Shown: positions 13,960 through 25,334 of the stretch, piece by piece | How positions within the stretch are numbered: the stretch's first letter is position 1 | Layout: the number at the start of each line of letters is the position of its first letter | DNA from: Isoetes taiwanensis | Lineage: Eukaryota; Streptophyta; Lycopodiopsida; Isoetales; Isoetaceae | Assembly: GCA_021234155.1 (NCBI GenBank) | Contig: JAJEKV010000020.1 | Span: 20,203,018-20,267,017, forward strand | Length of the DNA stretch: 64,000 bases | Direction of reading: 5' to 3' | The notes under the pieces: generated by a model | Databases searched by the model: none | Seen by the model: the letters and a program-made list of their open reading frames with translations, nothing else | What the model was told of the DNA's origin: nothing | Position numbers and translations under genes: made by a program

Positions 13960-15060
13960 GATCAGGGGCAAGTCTCTCTTCAGCGTTTTACAGAGTATTC
14001 TGGTGCCTATACAAAGTCGGACTCCATTGCCCATTGCACAGACAAAAGTAATGTGCCAGAGTAGATATGTTTAACACAAATCTCAGGGATAGCTCCAGCC
14101 ATATTGGGGAAAAAAGGGAGAAGATTCTGGGCTCAGCTACAAAGATCATTTCCGTCCTGCTTGATTTCCGACGCCCTTACAGCTACAAATGCAGCTCTTT
14201 TGACAAGGCTAACAGAAGTATGATCAAACCTTCTGTGTTAATGCCAGAGTTTTTCGCCCATAGCTAAAGATCTAAATAATAGAAGGGGTGAGTCAGAGAT
14301 CTTCAGTCAAGAAGGTTAACAAATGAGTAGAAGCAGAAATATACCTTATTTGCAAGCGCCGGACTCCATCGCCCTTAGGTCTAGAGCTCTGTCGTTTAAC
14401 CTTGCCGGATATGAAGATTCAGATTTATAGGGAAGCTGTTCATGCATGAAGACATGCAAAGAGCTGAACGTACATGCAAAGATCCAACAAATGCAGATGC
14501 ATGGAGCGGAATGTCATTCAGAGATAGCGCCATAGCCAGAAACTTGAATCGCCAGAACCAACAAAAGCTCAGTACATGACTTTCTTCAGCAAATGCAAGT
14601 AATCCGGCGCCTATACAGGTAAAACATAAGGGTCTCATCAGGGATATCCATGCAACAAGAGTTCTTGAAGCGTGAATCTACCTTTTTTGAGAGCGCTGAC
14701 TCCATCGCATATTGCTCAGTAAGAAGCATGACAAAAAGGCTTTATCAGCAATATTTTGCTTGGTAATCCGGCGGCTGTGCAGTTGCAAATGAAAAGGTCT
14801 TTATTACTTCATATGAAAAGACTAATAGAAGAGCAAATCTACCTTCTGAGTAAGCGCCGAACTTCGTCGCCCATAGTCAATGATCTCTGTTGGAAAATCA
14901 AGCCAGATATGGAGCCGCAGATTTATAGCGAAGTAAGGCATGCATTTAGACATGCAAATGGCCGGAATAGTCATGCAAGATCGAAGACATGCAGTTGCAT
15001 AGAGGGGATGGGTAATCGGAAGACAACACCATAGCTGGAGCTTCGGCTTGGATTGCACAG
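13960..15060 (+). repeat. Degenerate tandem repeat block, ~480-bp period
   Basis: Motifs recur along the block: GCGCCGGACTCCATCGCCC-like strings at about 14,015, 14,355, 14,690 and 14,855, and TCCGGCG-type strings followed by ..TATACAG or ..TGTGCAG near 14,599 and 14,766. Two longer parallel stretches (about 14,410-14,520 and 14,910-15,000) share CAGATTTATAG.GAAG, CATGCA....GACATGCAAA and GGAAT.GTCAT. Divergence is high. The origin (satellite or decayed gene duplication) is not visible. Confidence 0.55.
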
Positions 15061-15942
15061 GAGTGGGCATGGTCACCATGGCTATGGCGCTTCAGCTAAG
15101 GCGTAAGAAAAATGCTTAAGGCCCAGAATCGATCATTACCCAGACTGTCGGAATAGAACAGTTCAGTTTTTTGCCAGAATCGTACTGCCAACTGGTCGTC
15201 CGTTATGTTTTTCGTATGGTCAGACAGAGATAGGTGCAATCTGACAGTCTGGCAAGACTCTTATCATATATGTCTCTTTCTCAGTGACTCATATATGATG
15301 GACATGATATCATAAAGTGATGCCTGCTCTCTACATCCCCAGAATTACATAATCGGCATAGTCTACCTGATCTACTGGTTTCAGACTTTGTTCTTATCCT
15401 GGAGGTTTAATAGCATCAATAGCTCCACTTTTTACTGATCAATAACAAAATTTAGAATTGGAATTCATTTCTAGCCTGATTAACAGAAATCCTACTAGAT
15501 TCAGGATCCAATCCCAGGTTCTTAACTGCCCTGATCTTAAGTATAAGGGTTTGCTGGTGGGCATATATTTTTGAAGGAAAATACTGATTTGTTTTGGACA
15601 GTTATAAGTTTTTTGTTTGGAGGCAATAATATAAATTACAATAACTATTACCTTGTGTTCTACAAATTTACAATATAGTGAGGAATATAACTCTTGCCTT
15701 TTGTAATTTGTATTGGAAGGCAATATTCTGGTAATTTTTTAGAGGAAAAGGATTTTCCGGTTACATGGAAAAAAATCCGTCAAATGTAAATTAAGTAAGG
15801 CATTTTTGCTGGTTAGCTATCATGCTATTTTCGAGCCCTGTTGTGGTGATAACTTTTTAAGGTAAGGCTTCCATTTGAAACAAGGTTAGGTTTCCATATG
15901 AAGTGAAGTTATCTTTTTGACCTTAGGGTTGCTGACATGTAT
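15061..15942. other. No gene recognised
   Basis: No coding similarity or repeat was seen. Confidence 0.45.
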
Positions 15943-16185
15943 TCTTTTGGCAAGGTGGACGTATGAGCCCCCTAGCCATTTTTTCCAATTTCCTTCCCTA
16001 GTGGTTACTGTGTTGTTAAAAATCCTTCTTGCCTTGTTGGGTTAAGGGGATCAATTCCTACCTTGTTGGGTTAAGGGGATCAATTCCTACATTCAGGGAC
16101 TTCAAGTTAGTGGTTCGATCCCTCGTGAGGTATTCGGTCCCCCCTTGGTGGGGTGGTTAACCTTAATTGTAATTTTTTGTATCCC
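15943..16185 (+). mobile_element. tRNA-like SINE unit, copy A
   Basis: Contains a B-box-like GGTTCGATCCC at 16,112. Upstream is a ~27-base segment (TTGGGTTAAGGGGATCAATTCC) present twice in tandem, close to an A box. The 5' part (GGTGGACGTATGAGCCCCC...) parallels the start of the next two units. SINEs are non-autonomous retroelements transcribed by RNA polymerase III from such boxes. Confidence 0.55.
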
Positions 16186-16389
16186 TTTGTTCATGGTGGT
16201 GGTACGAGTTCCCCCATGACTGTTTTGTCTCTTTTTTTTCCTTTTTCTTGTTGCCTTGCCTTGGTGGTTATGGTGCTTAGCTTAGGGGCTTGCCTCTAGG
16301 CTAGTGATCCTAGGTTCAATCCCTTTATATGTATGATGATTCGCTTAGTGGAGCTAAGAATCCCCGAAGTGTGATGTGTTTCTTTTGTT
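16186..16389 (+). mobile_element. tRNA-like SINE unit, copy B
   Basis: A box TAGCTTAGGGG (16,278-16,288) and B box GGTTCAATCCC (16,313-16,323) match the polymerase III consensus with tRNA-like spacing (~35 bases). A T-rich 5' leader (TGTCTCTTTTTTTTCC) and a downstream GCTTAGTGGAGC stem resemble the flanking units. Confidence 0.62.
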
Positions 16390-16560
16390 TGGTGGAGGCT
16401 CTTATCTGGCCTTGTTCCTTTTTACCTATCTTGTAGCCCTCTCTTCTTGGTAGTGGGGCATGGTTAAGGGGCAAGCTCCAAGGCATGTGATCAAGGGTTC
16501 AATCCCTTCACATAGTCTTTGCAATTCAGAACCACTTTAGTGGAAGGAACTCGAGTTTAG
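16390..16560 (+). mobile_element. tRNA-like SINE unit, copy C
   Basis: A box TGGTTAAGGGG (16,461-16,471) and B box GGTTCAATCCC (16,496-16,506) with the same order and spacing as copy B. It ends in CCACTTTAGTGG, comparable with CGCTTAGTGGAGC in copy B. Head-to-tail with copy B. Confidence 0.62.
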
Positions 16561-16718
16561 CCATCCATTACATTCCTATTATGACAAAAAGGACAACTCA
16601 TGATTGCCAACTTTAGAACCACCCACAAAATGTGACACTTTAGCGGAAGGAACTCGAATTTAGCCATCCATTACATTCCTATTATGACAAAAAAGACAAC
16701 TCATGATTGCCAACTTTA
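16533..16718 (+). repeat. ~83-bp direct duplication
   Basis: CACTTTAG.GGAAGGAACTCGA through CATGATTGCCAACTTTAG is present at 16,533-16,615 and 16,635-16,718 with about three differences. The pair is separated by 19 bases. It duplicates the tail of SINE copy C. Confidence 0.88.
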
Positions 16719-17084
16719 GTTGCATTCTCAACTATGGACGTTCATACTAGGTTCGATCTTTAAATGTTTCAAATTGACAAAAAATTGGCAATAGCAGTTG
16801 GACATCTCTACTTGCTATCTTTGAAACCTATGTTATGTACACTTAGAAAGGTAGTGTTTTGATCGATTTGTTGAAGTAGATCATCATGCTGTAGGATATA
16901 TCCTGCATGTGAAGGCAGCCTGATAGAAACATATTTGTTCTTTTCACTGCGTATCTTCAACACCCGATAACGTTTGCACCAAGTATTATATACATGAGTG
17001 CCTTTGCACTGGGCCGAAACAAAGAAATATTCGCGATGGTCTTGGCCATTGCGATAAATTTCTTGTAGATTTAAATATTGATTG

Positions 17085-17175
17085 TGAAAACATGACTTTA
17101 TGGTATGATTTAAACCACTTCACCCTCATGAAAATGGAGGGCAACCCTCCGTGCGTAGCACCTTGTTTTAATAAG
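17085..17175 (+). repeat. Short dispersed repeat R2, copy 2
   Basis: Core GGGCAACCCTCCGTGCG at 17,139, with the same upstream context as the copy at 10.6 kb (TATGATTTAAACCACTTCACCC versus TTTGATTTAAGCCACTTTACCC). Confidence 0.65.
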
Positions 17176-19220
17176 TTTTACAACAATTTTAGGGTTGTAA
17201 TTCATGTTGAGTGGAGATTTTCTAAGATGCCATTCAGTTACCTCCGCAAACCAATCGAATCAATTCAATTCCATTCTTTTTTTGAAAATCTATTTTCATG
17301 GGTTTTTCGATGAGCTGAGTTAATCCACCGCCTCAACATATGGTCAAAATATTAGAGGCATCTTCAAAGTGCAGACACGAGTTCTTCAAGGTGCAAAGAC
17401 GACTTCTTCTGCTGCGAATTTTGCAGGCCTGCAAATGCACTTGCATCCATAAAATTTGAAGCGCTTAGGTATCTATGGAGTTCTCTTGGTTTATCTTTGG
17501 TCCGGATTTGTGAAAAAGCTCTATCACATAGGGGAGGGTGCCCCACTAATCTCGCACTTAAAGTTTAAACCTCTATAAGTAGTGATTTATGCATCAAACC
17601 AACACAAATGAGGCATTATTGGAAAGATCAGATCCTAAGCTTTCTGGATCAAAATTTTAGTCCATTTGGATAAGTTGACAGGAAGTTACAAGGTGTTGAA
17701 GTTGGGTCCCTTGCCTGCCCACCTCCCCACACCAAATGCCCAGTCATTGTGCACGAAGTGCCCATTGATTGCTTCTAATGAATCTGGAAGAGACAGCAAG
17801 CACTAATCCACGTGTCAACTTGATATTGGTGGAGAAAGTTACACACAGTTGCAGGGCATGCACAAAACAGGGGGATATGGCTGCGGGGTCAGTGGGCAAG
17901 AGTGTGGAATTGAGCCGCGCAATAGCTGGGCAACCTCCCCTATCTCTGAAACAAGATTGCTTTCATTTTCTGCAATCCTTTGCTAGCCCTTTGCTTGAAT
18001 CAGGCATAGCTTCCTTGAGTTTTAATCATATGAATATGAAATATGAAGTGCCAAAATCAATTTGTCTTAGCTTTGTGAATTCCTACAAAAAAATATAAAA
18101 ATGCATATCTCTATTGTAAACCCTGCAAACAATCTCAACATTAGTTTGAATTGGCCGAGCTCTTCATCTCCAACAATTCTGATTCTCCCTGCTCACTCTA
18201 TGATTTTTGGCGCCTCAAAAGTTTCTCACTGCTCTCTATGATTTGGCGCCTCGGAATTATGTACAGGTAAATGCAGCAGGTCCTTCTTTGGGCAATGAGC
18301 ATCAATGATCCCAGAGTTTTTAACATATTATCACATGTTGGTGAACCTTTCCTATAGAACCTTTCCTGTTTATTACCATTGAGTGTCTACTACCGGGAGT
18401 TCGTGCTTATTTTAACAACACAGCATGTCATAGAAACTACGTTCTTTTGAGTTCTTTTGTTTCTGTACAGTTTATTTTGCATGGTTTTCGCTAAACTTTG
18501 TTCAAATATACATTACCTCTATATTCTCCTCATCATTATTGTTTATAATTTCTATTATTCCAATACCACTCCGCATGATCTTTATCCTTTGGTACATTTT
18601 GTGTTAGTACAAATAAGCTTTCATATGTTGAAACTGCTTTTGCGATTGCTGATACGAATACAAAATCTTATGGCAAAACAGTAATCACTGAGTAAGATTA
18701 ACAAGCAAAAGATAACTCAAATAACAAAGTCTAGCCTTCAAGGCTAAGCAAGAGAATTGCAGAGAAAGACTTAGTTTTGGAAGTAATTGGCTTAAAGTAG
18801 GAAGCAATTTTGACACTAGAGCATCCGCTCAACAATAACACAAATTCAAAGGGAAGAATTAATTGTAAGAAAGACTTGGATAGGATTTGGGTTAACCTCC
18901 AAAAGAATTGATAGACTCCTCTATCTTATTCCACACAAAGAGATATCAACAATAAATTCCACAAAGATATGTCGCAGATTAAGAGAGGGGGAAAAGCTGG
19001 GTTCAAGAAATCAATGGCAATCCTTGATTTTCTAGTGTCAGATTGGCCGAATTTGCAGTCTGTCGGCCTCGTTGTCGAGTTTAGTAGCTGAGGCCCTGCC
19101 ACAGGTCGATAAGGCATCGTTGATGTCGGAGTTACAGAGATATTGGGAGCTGTCCAGCCTTTGATGCCTTACCGCTACCGCCCTTATATAAGGACAATCG
19201 GATTTTTTCTCAAGGCTCTA
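17176..19220. other. No gene recognised
   Basis: Only short frames without family resemblance. No structured repeat was seen. Confidence 0.45.
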
Positions 19221-19345
19221 TGCCTTATATTAGGCCCTTTTTCCATGGCACCTCTGTCTTATATTTTGCTTAATATTATTGGGCCACGTAAGATAATAAG
19301 TCACCATAGTTTTTCCATGACACAATTTAAGACATGTCTTAAATG
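19221..19345 (+). repeat. MITE-like repeat end, copy 1
   Basis: Begins TTA-GGCCCTTTTTCCATGG and reaches a palindrome TTTAAGACATGTCTTAAA (19,328-19,345). A similar start and inner ACATGTCTTAAA are found inverted at 22.1-22.3 kb. The other terminus was not located. Confidence 0.45.
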
Positions 19346-19721
19346 GGTTCCGTACAAGTTGAGTGGAGCATTTTATTCCGGGGGAAACCCCCCGCCACAA
19401 AATAAGGTATGCATTTCTATTCTATCACAGGGCTGCTCTGCCGGATCTTTAGGGTGTCATAAAAAAGAGTAAACAGAGGAGAAGCAGCCATTACCGGAAT
19501 GGATCGTCAGCCTGGCCATGGAATGGATCGTCGACTTGCAGACCTTCAGCTGATTGAATCGTCGGGAACGGAATGGAAAAGGCCAAAGGAAAACGTAGTC
19601 ACTGTTGTAAGACATGCATCTATCAGAAAGAGAGAATGGAGGTTTATTGGTGTCCAAAGCCGGAGCCTTGTATTTTAAGATTTTAACTGCGTTTGCTGCC
19701 TACAATCATGGAAAACAGAAG

Positions 19722-19793
19722 TTATTCACACGGGGGGTTGAATATGCCTATCCAACAGCTCTCGCTGCCCTACGTCACCCCCCGTGTGAATAA
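19722..19793. repeat. Foldback element with 16-bp perfect arms
   Basis: TTATTCACACGGGGGG (19,722-19,737) is exactly complementary in reverse to 19,778-19,793, with a 40-base loop. A hairpin of this size with perfect arms suggests a recently formed or inserted inverted repeat. No second copy was seen. Confidence 0.75.
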
Positions 19794-20205
19794 GCACCCA
19801 AACCAAAGGGGGTTTAAGGGGGATTTTAATTTAAATATGTTGGACCCAATGGTTGTGTTAATTAATGTTAAAGGTACTTATGTATTAGTTGTTATACAAA
19901 AAAAAATTTTGGGCCCTTCGGGCCCTAAAAAAGCCATTTCGTCTCATTGTAATATGTTGAACTAATATGTAATATTTACAATTTAAAAAAAAAAAGAATT
20001 GTTAATAATCCCCTTTGGTAATAACTAGTAATTTTAACAATAACCAAGCAATAATATGAGTAATACGAGTAATAATATGAATATGTAATATGGTAGATAT
20101 TGTGAGGAAGGGTTCCATTTTAATTTTCCAAGGTTAAAGGATTTTGAACAAAAATAGATAAGGAAACAATGTTTTTTACCACACTTTTGGAATTAGGGCA
20201 GCGTT
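19794..20205. other. No gene; AT-rich low complexity
   Basis: Contains a short hairpin GGGCCCTTCGGGCCC near 19,910 and AT-rich TAATA-type low complexity. No gene. Confidence 0.45.
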
Positions 20206-20314
20206 AGGTTTCAACATTCGACATGGCAGCTGCTAGGGTTTCAACATTCGAAATGGCAGCTGCATGCTTCAGACTAGGGTTTCAACATTCGAGATGGCAG
20301 GTGCATGCTTCAGG
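20206..20314 (+). repeat. Three-copy tandem repeat
   Basis: AGGGTTTCAACATTCGA.ATG followed by GCAG.TGC occurs three times (20,206; 20,235; 20,276). The second and third copies also share TGCATGCTTCAG. Confidence 0.82.
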
Positions 20315-22084
20315 ACATGGTTCTGAGTGCCGGATTTGACTGCGGTGTTGGCAGAGCATGGGGTAGAGACGATTCTATAGCAGATCCAAACTGGTGGATC
20401 GATTTTTGAAGCCACAAAGTGAATGTACATAATAACAATACGTCTCTGATAGCATTGGAATGCATTGGATGCAAGCTCGGAAGGTTTATTCTCAAAGATA
20501 TTTGTGCCATTGTTCCAACTTGCCTAATTTTGATTCTTTGCTTACATGTATTCAACAAAGCTTGAGATGCCGCAAATGCCCATAATCTGTGATTCATTCG
20601 TTTTTTTGTTTCCACATGGACTTTCTATAGAACACTGGTCATGCAAACATCTGATCCCATCTGATCTCATGGTACACTGCCATCTGATCTCATGGTACAC
20701 TGCTGCTTATGTCCACCCATTCAATTTGAGGCTTTTTCTACAAGGATGTTGATATCCTCTCTTCCACAGTGACCTCCCTAATGCCGCATGTAATCTGTTT
20801 TATACAAGGACATGAAAATATAATGTGCATGGAGAGCAGCTGTGTAGGATTTCTGGCATGGCTAGAATGCAAGGTAGTGGAGGAAATTCTATTAGCGGAA
20901 GGGATTCCATTAACATGCCTACAAAAGGGTTCATATACAGCACAAAAGGATGAGAAGGTTCATGCCAACAGAAGAGGATATGGCATAGCTGCGTATGAAT
21001 ACTTTGCTCGAATTCGAAACTAGATGGAAAACAGAGCAACACATACCTGCAAGTAGAAGGAAAGACCAATATCTTTGCCGTTTGGGTCACAGAAAAGTTT
21101 TCTGAAAACTACTTAACCGACAGTTGTTTCGATCTGTCGCCTTTGTCACTTCCATACTTGCAGACTCAACTCTTCTACGGTACGGTGCTCCAACAAAACC
21201 CTCATAAAAACCGTTGGCCATACCCATGAGCTCTGCTCGCGCGCTGGCTTCTGTGTAAGCACAAAGGAGGCAAGGCAAGTTTTCTAGCTGCAATGAACTG
21301 TGCCGGAAAAATTGAGATTGCCCTATATTCAAGTCTCTGCATTCAAACAACAAAATAAAACTCTAAAATATGTGACTCAAACTTTGCATGCCAAAAAAAA
21401 AAAACGGGTAAAATTAAAAAAAGGAAAAAAAAACTCTGCCCCTAAAATAAAAAGAGGGCTTTTGTTGTGAGCCCTTGGATGTTGGACCATTGAAAAAAAA
21501 AAAGCTAAATCAACGGCTAAGAAATGGTGCACTCTAGATGTACGCATTAGTACATCTATTCGAATACGCCATGAAATCTTAGGCAAACCTTTGTGAAAAG
21601 CGTACAAAAACACAAAAAAAACCCCCTGTTATTATGCTACATATATTCATGAGCTTGGCTTGAAACAGGGGAAAGCAAGGCATGGAAAACAGAACTTATT
21701 CATGAGCTTGGCTCGAAACAGGGGAAAACAGCTTGATTCGGCCGAAGAAATCACAGTTAAGAAATTGTTTACAACCACATAAGACTTTGATCGGCTTTAC
21801 AGATCCCCTGCACTGCCACGACTAGCATTAGCATAAATGAAAGCAAACTAAAAAAGGAGAAGAAGAAGGGGCACGATGGCTGTTTCTTACATCCAACCCA
21901 TGCAACATAGAAGGGGCACGATGGCTGTTTACCTATTCCAGTTACCTGTTTACCTGTTCGTCAGTGCAATAGATGGGTTTCATCAATGGTTCTTTATTTG
22001 AAACAGCTTGCATGCATCAAGAAATGGTTCTGCGAAAGTGAAATTGTGTCTATGAAAAAAACATGCAAGAAAACTGCAGAGTAG
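20315..22084. other. No gene; small local duplications
   Basis: No gene was recognised. Local duplications: ATCTGATCTCATGGTACACTG twice (about 20,660-20,702); CATGAGCTTGGCT.GAAACAGG twice (about 21,650 and 21,700); GAAGGGGCACGATGGCTGTTT twice (about 21,865 and 21,910). Confidence 0.5.
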
Positions 22085-22262
22085 TGGAAAATCATATTTT
22101 ATGAGACACGTCTTTTATTATAAGCTACTTCTTATAATGGAGCCGTGGAAGAGTATTTTTTTTAAGACATGTCGCAAATGACATGGCACCTCAAATGGTG
22201 TCTTATAGTTATAAGACAGCCATATTTTAAGCCAACCGTGGAAAAAGGGCCTTAGTTAAAAG
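22085..22262 (-). repeat. MITE-like repeat end, copy 2
   Basis: Read on the - strand it begins TAA-GGCCCTTTTTCCACGG and contains GACATGTCTTAAA, matching copy 1 at 19.2 kb. A TTA/TAA site next to a GGCC.. terminus fits Tourist-type (PIF/Harbinger) MITEs, but only one terminus can be seen. Confidence 0.45.
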
Positions 22263-24220
22263 AAAGGCCTTTGCCTTTTATTAAATGCCAACTTTGGCTT
22301 TTATTATCCACACTAACTATTATTTTAACATAGAGGCTTGGTTGAAGGATTAGCATAAATATTTCTGTTTTTCTTTCTCTTTCTCTTGCTCCACACAGCC
22401 ACTCCTCCGAGCAGCACCATATCAATTGTTTTTATCTGTGCTTATTCACTTATGGCAGCTCCTTATGCTTCCAGATCTACAAAAATTACATCCATTCTTT
22501 TAAAAAATTACCATATATCTTGAGTTTCTTCATATTTCATTTGTTTCAATTTCTTCTGTAATATTTCTAGCTGGAAAAAAGATTTTACCTCATCCCTATC
22601 CATTAGATATATACACATTTGTTTTGGGCTCATCTTTTTTAACTTGAGTAGAATATTAAGTCCGATTCTACTAGTAATTATACCTTTTGCTCTAATGATC
22701 TTTGTATCAATTGATTTCAGAAATGTTAGAGGTACCTTTGCTAGAAGAACTTGCAACCGATCTCTTTCCTTCAATCCTTCACTTGCATTGTCACTTCCTA
22801 TATGAATCAATTCCCATAGGCCTTTTCGTGCAAGATGTTCTAGTTCGTTTCTTTCCAAACTTAAAATCTAGATCCACCCTTATATAGTTCAGCTCCCTTA
22901 GCAATGATGCTGGGAACCTTGTTGACATATTGACTATGGCTTTGATATTGCTGTTAGAAAGATAGGTGAGCTAAAGAGCAATGAAATTGAATTGCGTAAG
23001 GTTTTTCTAGGCAAACCAAGCACCTTCAAATATTAAACATTTAATATCCAATGGTTCAATAAATTTACTCAGTGCACTGCTCACTCAACGCAATGTAGCT
23101 AAAAAATAACGACTATGCACAATGACGGCCATGTTCACAAGCATGATTCCATCATCCTCTAAGCATCTCTAACCTCCTTCTTATCCAATATCGGCTCCTA
23201 CCGAGATTGCAAAATAGTTGCTAACTTCTATTTTCAAAAAAACTGCATCCTTGCTTCTTTCTTTCCTTTTGCAGTACCATTACCATGATGATTATATTAA
23301 ATTCTAATACAACCCTTACACAACTTGATTGAGGGCATTTGTGGACGGGCTTGTAGTGGCCCTATAGCAGTTTGTAGATGAAGGTCTGTTCAAATTTATG
23401 AAACTATTTATAAAAATAGGATAAGGGGTCTGGCTGAATTTAGATAATTCATTGTACAACTATGGTAGAGGATATGGAGGAATTCCTAGAATCCAATGTA
23501 CATATATGGTAGGGGGTATATCTAGAGATTCTAAGAAATTCCATATACGGGGATTTTTTTCTAGGTTTTTAACTATATAAGGGTTTTTTTCTTTAATCCT
23601 ATGCACGTAGATGTCATATAGACTTTACATTCGCTGCCCCACCCCCCCCCCCCCCCCCAACACCTGGGGCCCCCTCCTTTGGCCTACACATCCAGACTTA
23701 GAAGGTTAAAAACAATTAGGAAATAATCTGCAACATACCGTATGTTTTGACGAATTTTACCAGATACCTTTGAGTTTTGATACATTTCTGACCCTTGGGC
23801 AACATTCAAAATATTTTGTATATTTTGAAATTGTTCAAGTGCCCTTAAGATTTATGTTAATTCTCCAAATGTCTTGTTAATTTTTCAAATGTCTTTAAGC
23901 CGCATAACATGACATTTTTCCAAATTTAAAATATTTCAAAATTTACTAAATAACTTAGGATTTAACAAAATAATCCAAATGCCCTTAAAGAAATAAGCAA
24001 TTGAGACACTTCATTGATTTTGTCTGAGATGTAGATTGATGATCGCTGAGAGCGAAATAGATGGAGCAGAAGACAATTCAATGCTTTCTATGAGGACTGC
24101 AAATATAAATATGTGATTCACCAAAAAGGCACCATCGATATCTGTTGAAGAAGGAACAGAAATAGAATAGATTTTTTAACGTCCATGGAGACCAATAGGT
24201 CATGGGACCCATACAATGGG
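22263..24220. other. No recognised gene; poly-C run
   Basis: A 116-codon open frame on the - strand (22,508-22,858) is Lys/Leu-rich and matches nothing I know. A run of 17 C lies at 23,642-23,658. Confidence 0.4.
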
Positions 24221-24307
24221 CTAGTACAATCATTACTACTAGGATTAAAAAACCCCTGCCTCGAAAGGTTTTTAAGGGAAAAACCTTTGCAGTAATGATG
24301 ATACTAG
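24221..24307. repeat. Small foldback element FB1, copy 2
   Basis: Outer arms 24,221-24,237 and 24,291-24,307 pair at 15 of 17 positions. The core contains AGGATTAAAAAACCCC.GCC and GG.AAAAACC, shared with the copy at 8580-8660. The arms of the two copies are unrelated in sequence. Confidence 0.7.
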
Positions 24308-24324
24308 ACAATCAGAGATAATGA

Positions 24325-25012
24325 CTACTGAGGGCTCAGTAATTGACGACGTTCATCTAGAACCTCAAGTATGTATAATGCCAAGTCATGCACAGATGGT
24401 GCTCTGAGAAGTTGTGGAAGAGTGGAATGCAAGGTCAAAAAATGATTCTGGACTATCTCAAAAGCAGGGCAACTCAGAAGAGTATGGTTTTCATCTTCAA
24501 TAACTTGTAACTGGCAACAGGCACATAGTCTCGCTTCTCGCGGCAATTGCGGCCGCTCCCATCTATCTGTCTCAATCCGTAGCCTGTGGGACCCCGTGCG
24601 AATTGATGCAATAGCTACAAGCTTGTTCCTGGACAATGAAGCAAGCAAATAAGCTTGGAGCCCTGGTGCCAAGGTGGGATTTATGTGTGCATGATAATGA
24701 CCAGTTTTCACTTGGGCCAAGGTAACTGCATCCCATATCTTTTGAGAAAAACGACCATTGAGATATTGTTGCAAAAGCTTAGGATCATAACTGGCGAGCA
24801 TCAGGCAGTGCTCTGGTTGCACAGCCCAACGGGCAAACCATGTAGTGCAAATGCTCTTTCCAACATCGTTTCAAACGCTGAGGAGATTCAGCCATGGCAA
24901 GTGCAAGAACAGGATACCTATCATCATCCATGTGGTGCACCTTGCAGATATAGTGGAGATGGCGCTTCATGGCAGAATGTTCTATCTCTTGTAAAAGAAT
25001 AGCATAAGGCAC
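24325..25012 (-). mobile_element. LINE 3'-end (ORF2 C-terminus) fragment, lineage 1
   Basis: LINE ORF2 proteins end in a region downstream of reverse transcriptase with a Cys/His cluster. On the - strand, 25,012-24,785 gives a frame with HYICKVHHMDDDRYP and WKEHLHY. After a frame slip near 24,810-24,825 it continues as 24,822-24,325 with ASIRTGSHRLRIETDRWERP, CACCQ, EDENHTLLSCPAF. The pattern RTG.H.LRIE..RW.......R.C..C.....EDE.H.L..CP is typical of this tail. The reverse-transcriptase part is absent, so it is a truncated fragment, as LINE insertions often are. It ends at a stop codon at 24,325. Confidence 0.75.
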
Positions 25013-25334
25013 CGAATAAAATACGAATAACTGGAGGGCATTTGATGAAAGTTAAATTCTACATAGGGATATAGCATTGCAGAAAATTATCAAAACTCTA
25101 GTGAAAATCGTCAAAATATTAGAGGGTATTTTGTAGTTTTTTCCTAGAATTTATGGATTTCTTGTCAAGCCACTGCACCTACACCTAATTTCAGCCATGC
25201 ACCACCTGCACCCTAAGCCACCCCTAAATAGTAACAAATTACCTTCTTTCTTTTTTCCTTCCCTTTTTTTTTTTTTGGTATTCTCACGCCATTATAGAAC
25301 CCCAGGCCACGAAAGATGTTCACATCAAAATATT
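25013..25334. other. Spacer between two LINE fragments
   Basis: No gene. Contains a T-rich run (25,262-25,276). Confidence 0.45.

Noticed and set aside
16040-16510. Functional tRNA genes
   Set aside because: A and B boxes are present but no 7-bp acceptor stem or anticodon arm can be closed around them; the SINE reading fits better.
19895-19935. Hairpin GGGCCCTTCGGGCCC resembling a bacterial terminator
   Set aside because: The setting is a plant nuclear genome with eukaryotic transposons and introns; the hairpin is followed by A-rich, not T-rich, sequence.
22508-22858. Disease-resistance (NBS-LRR) fragment on the - strand
   Set aside because: Leu/Lys-rich but no P-loop, kinase-2, GLPL or regular LRR pattern could be found.
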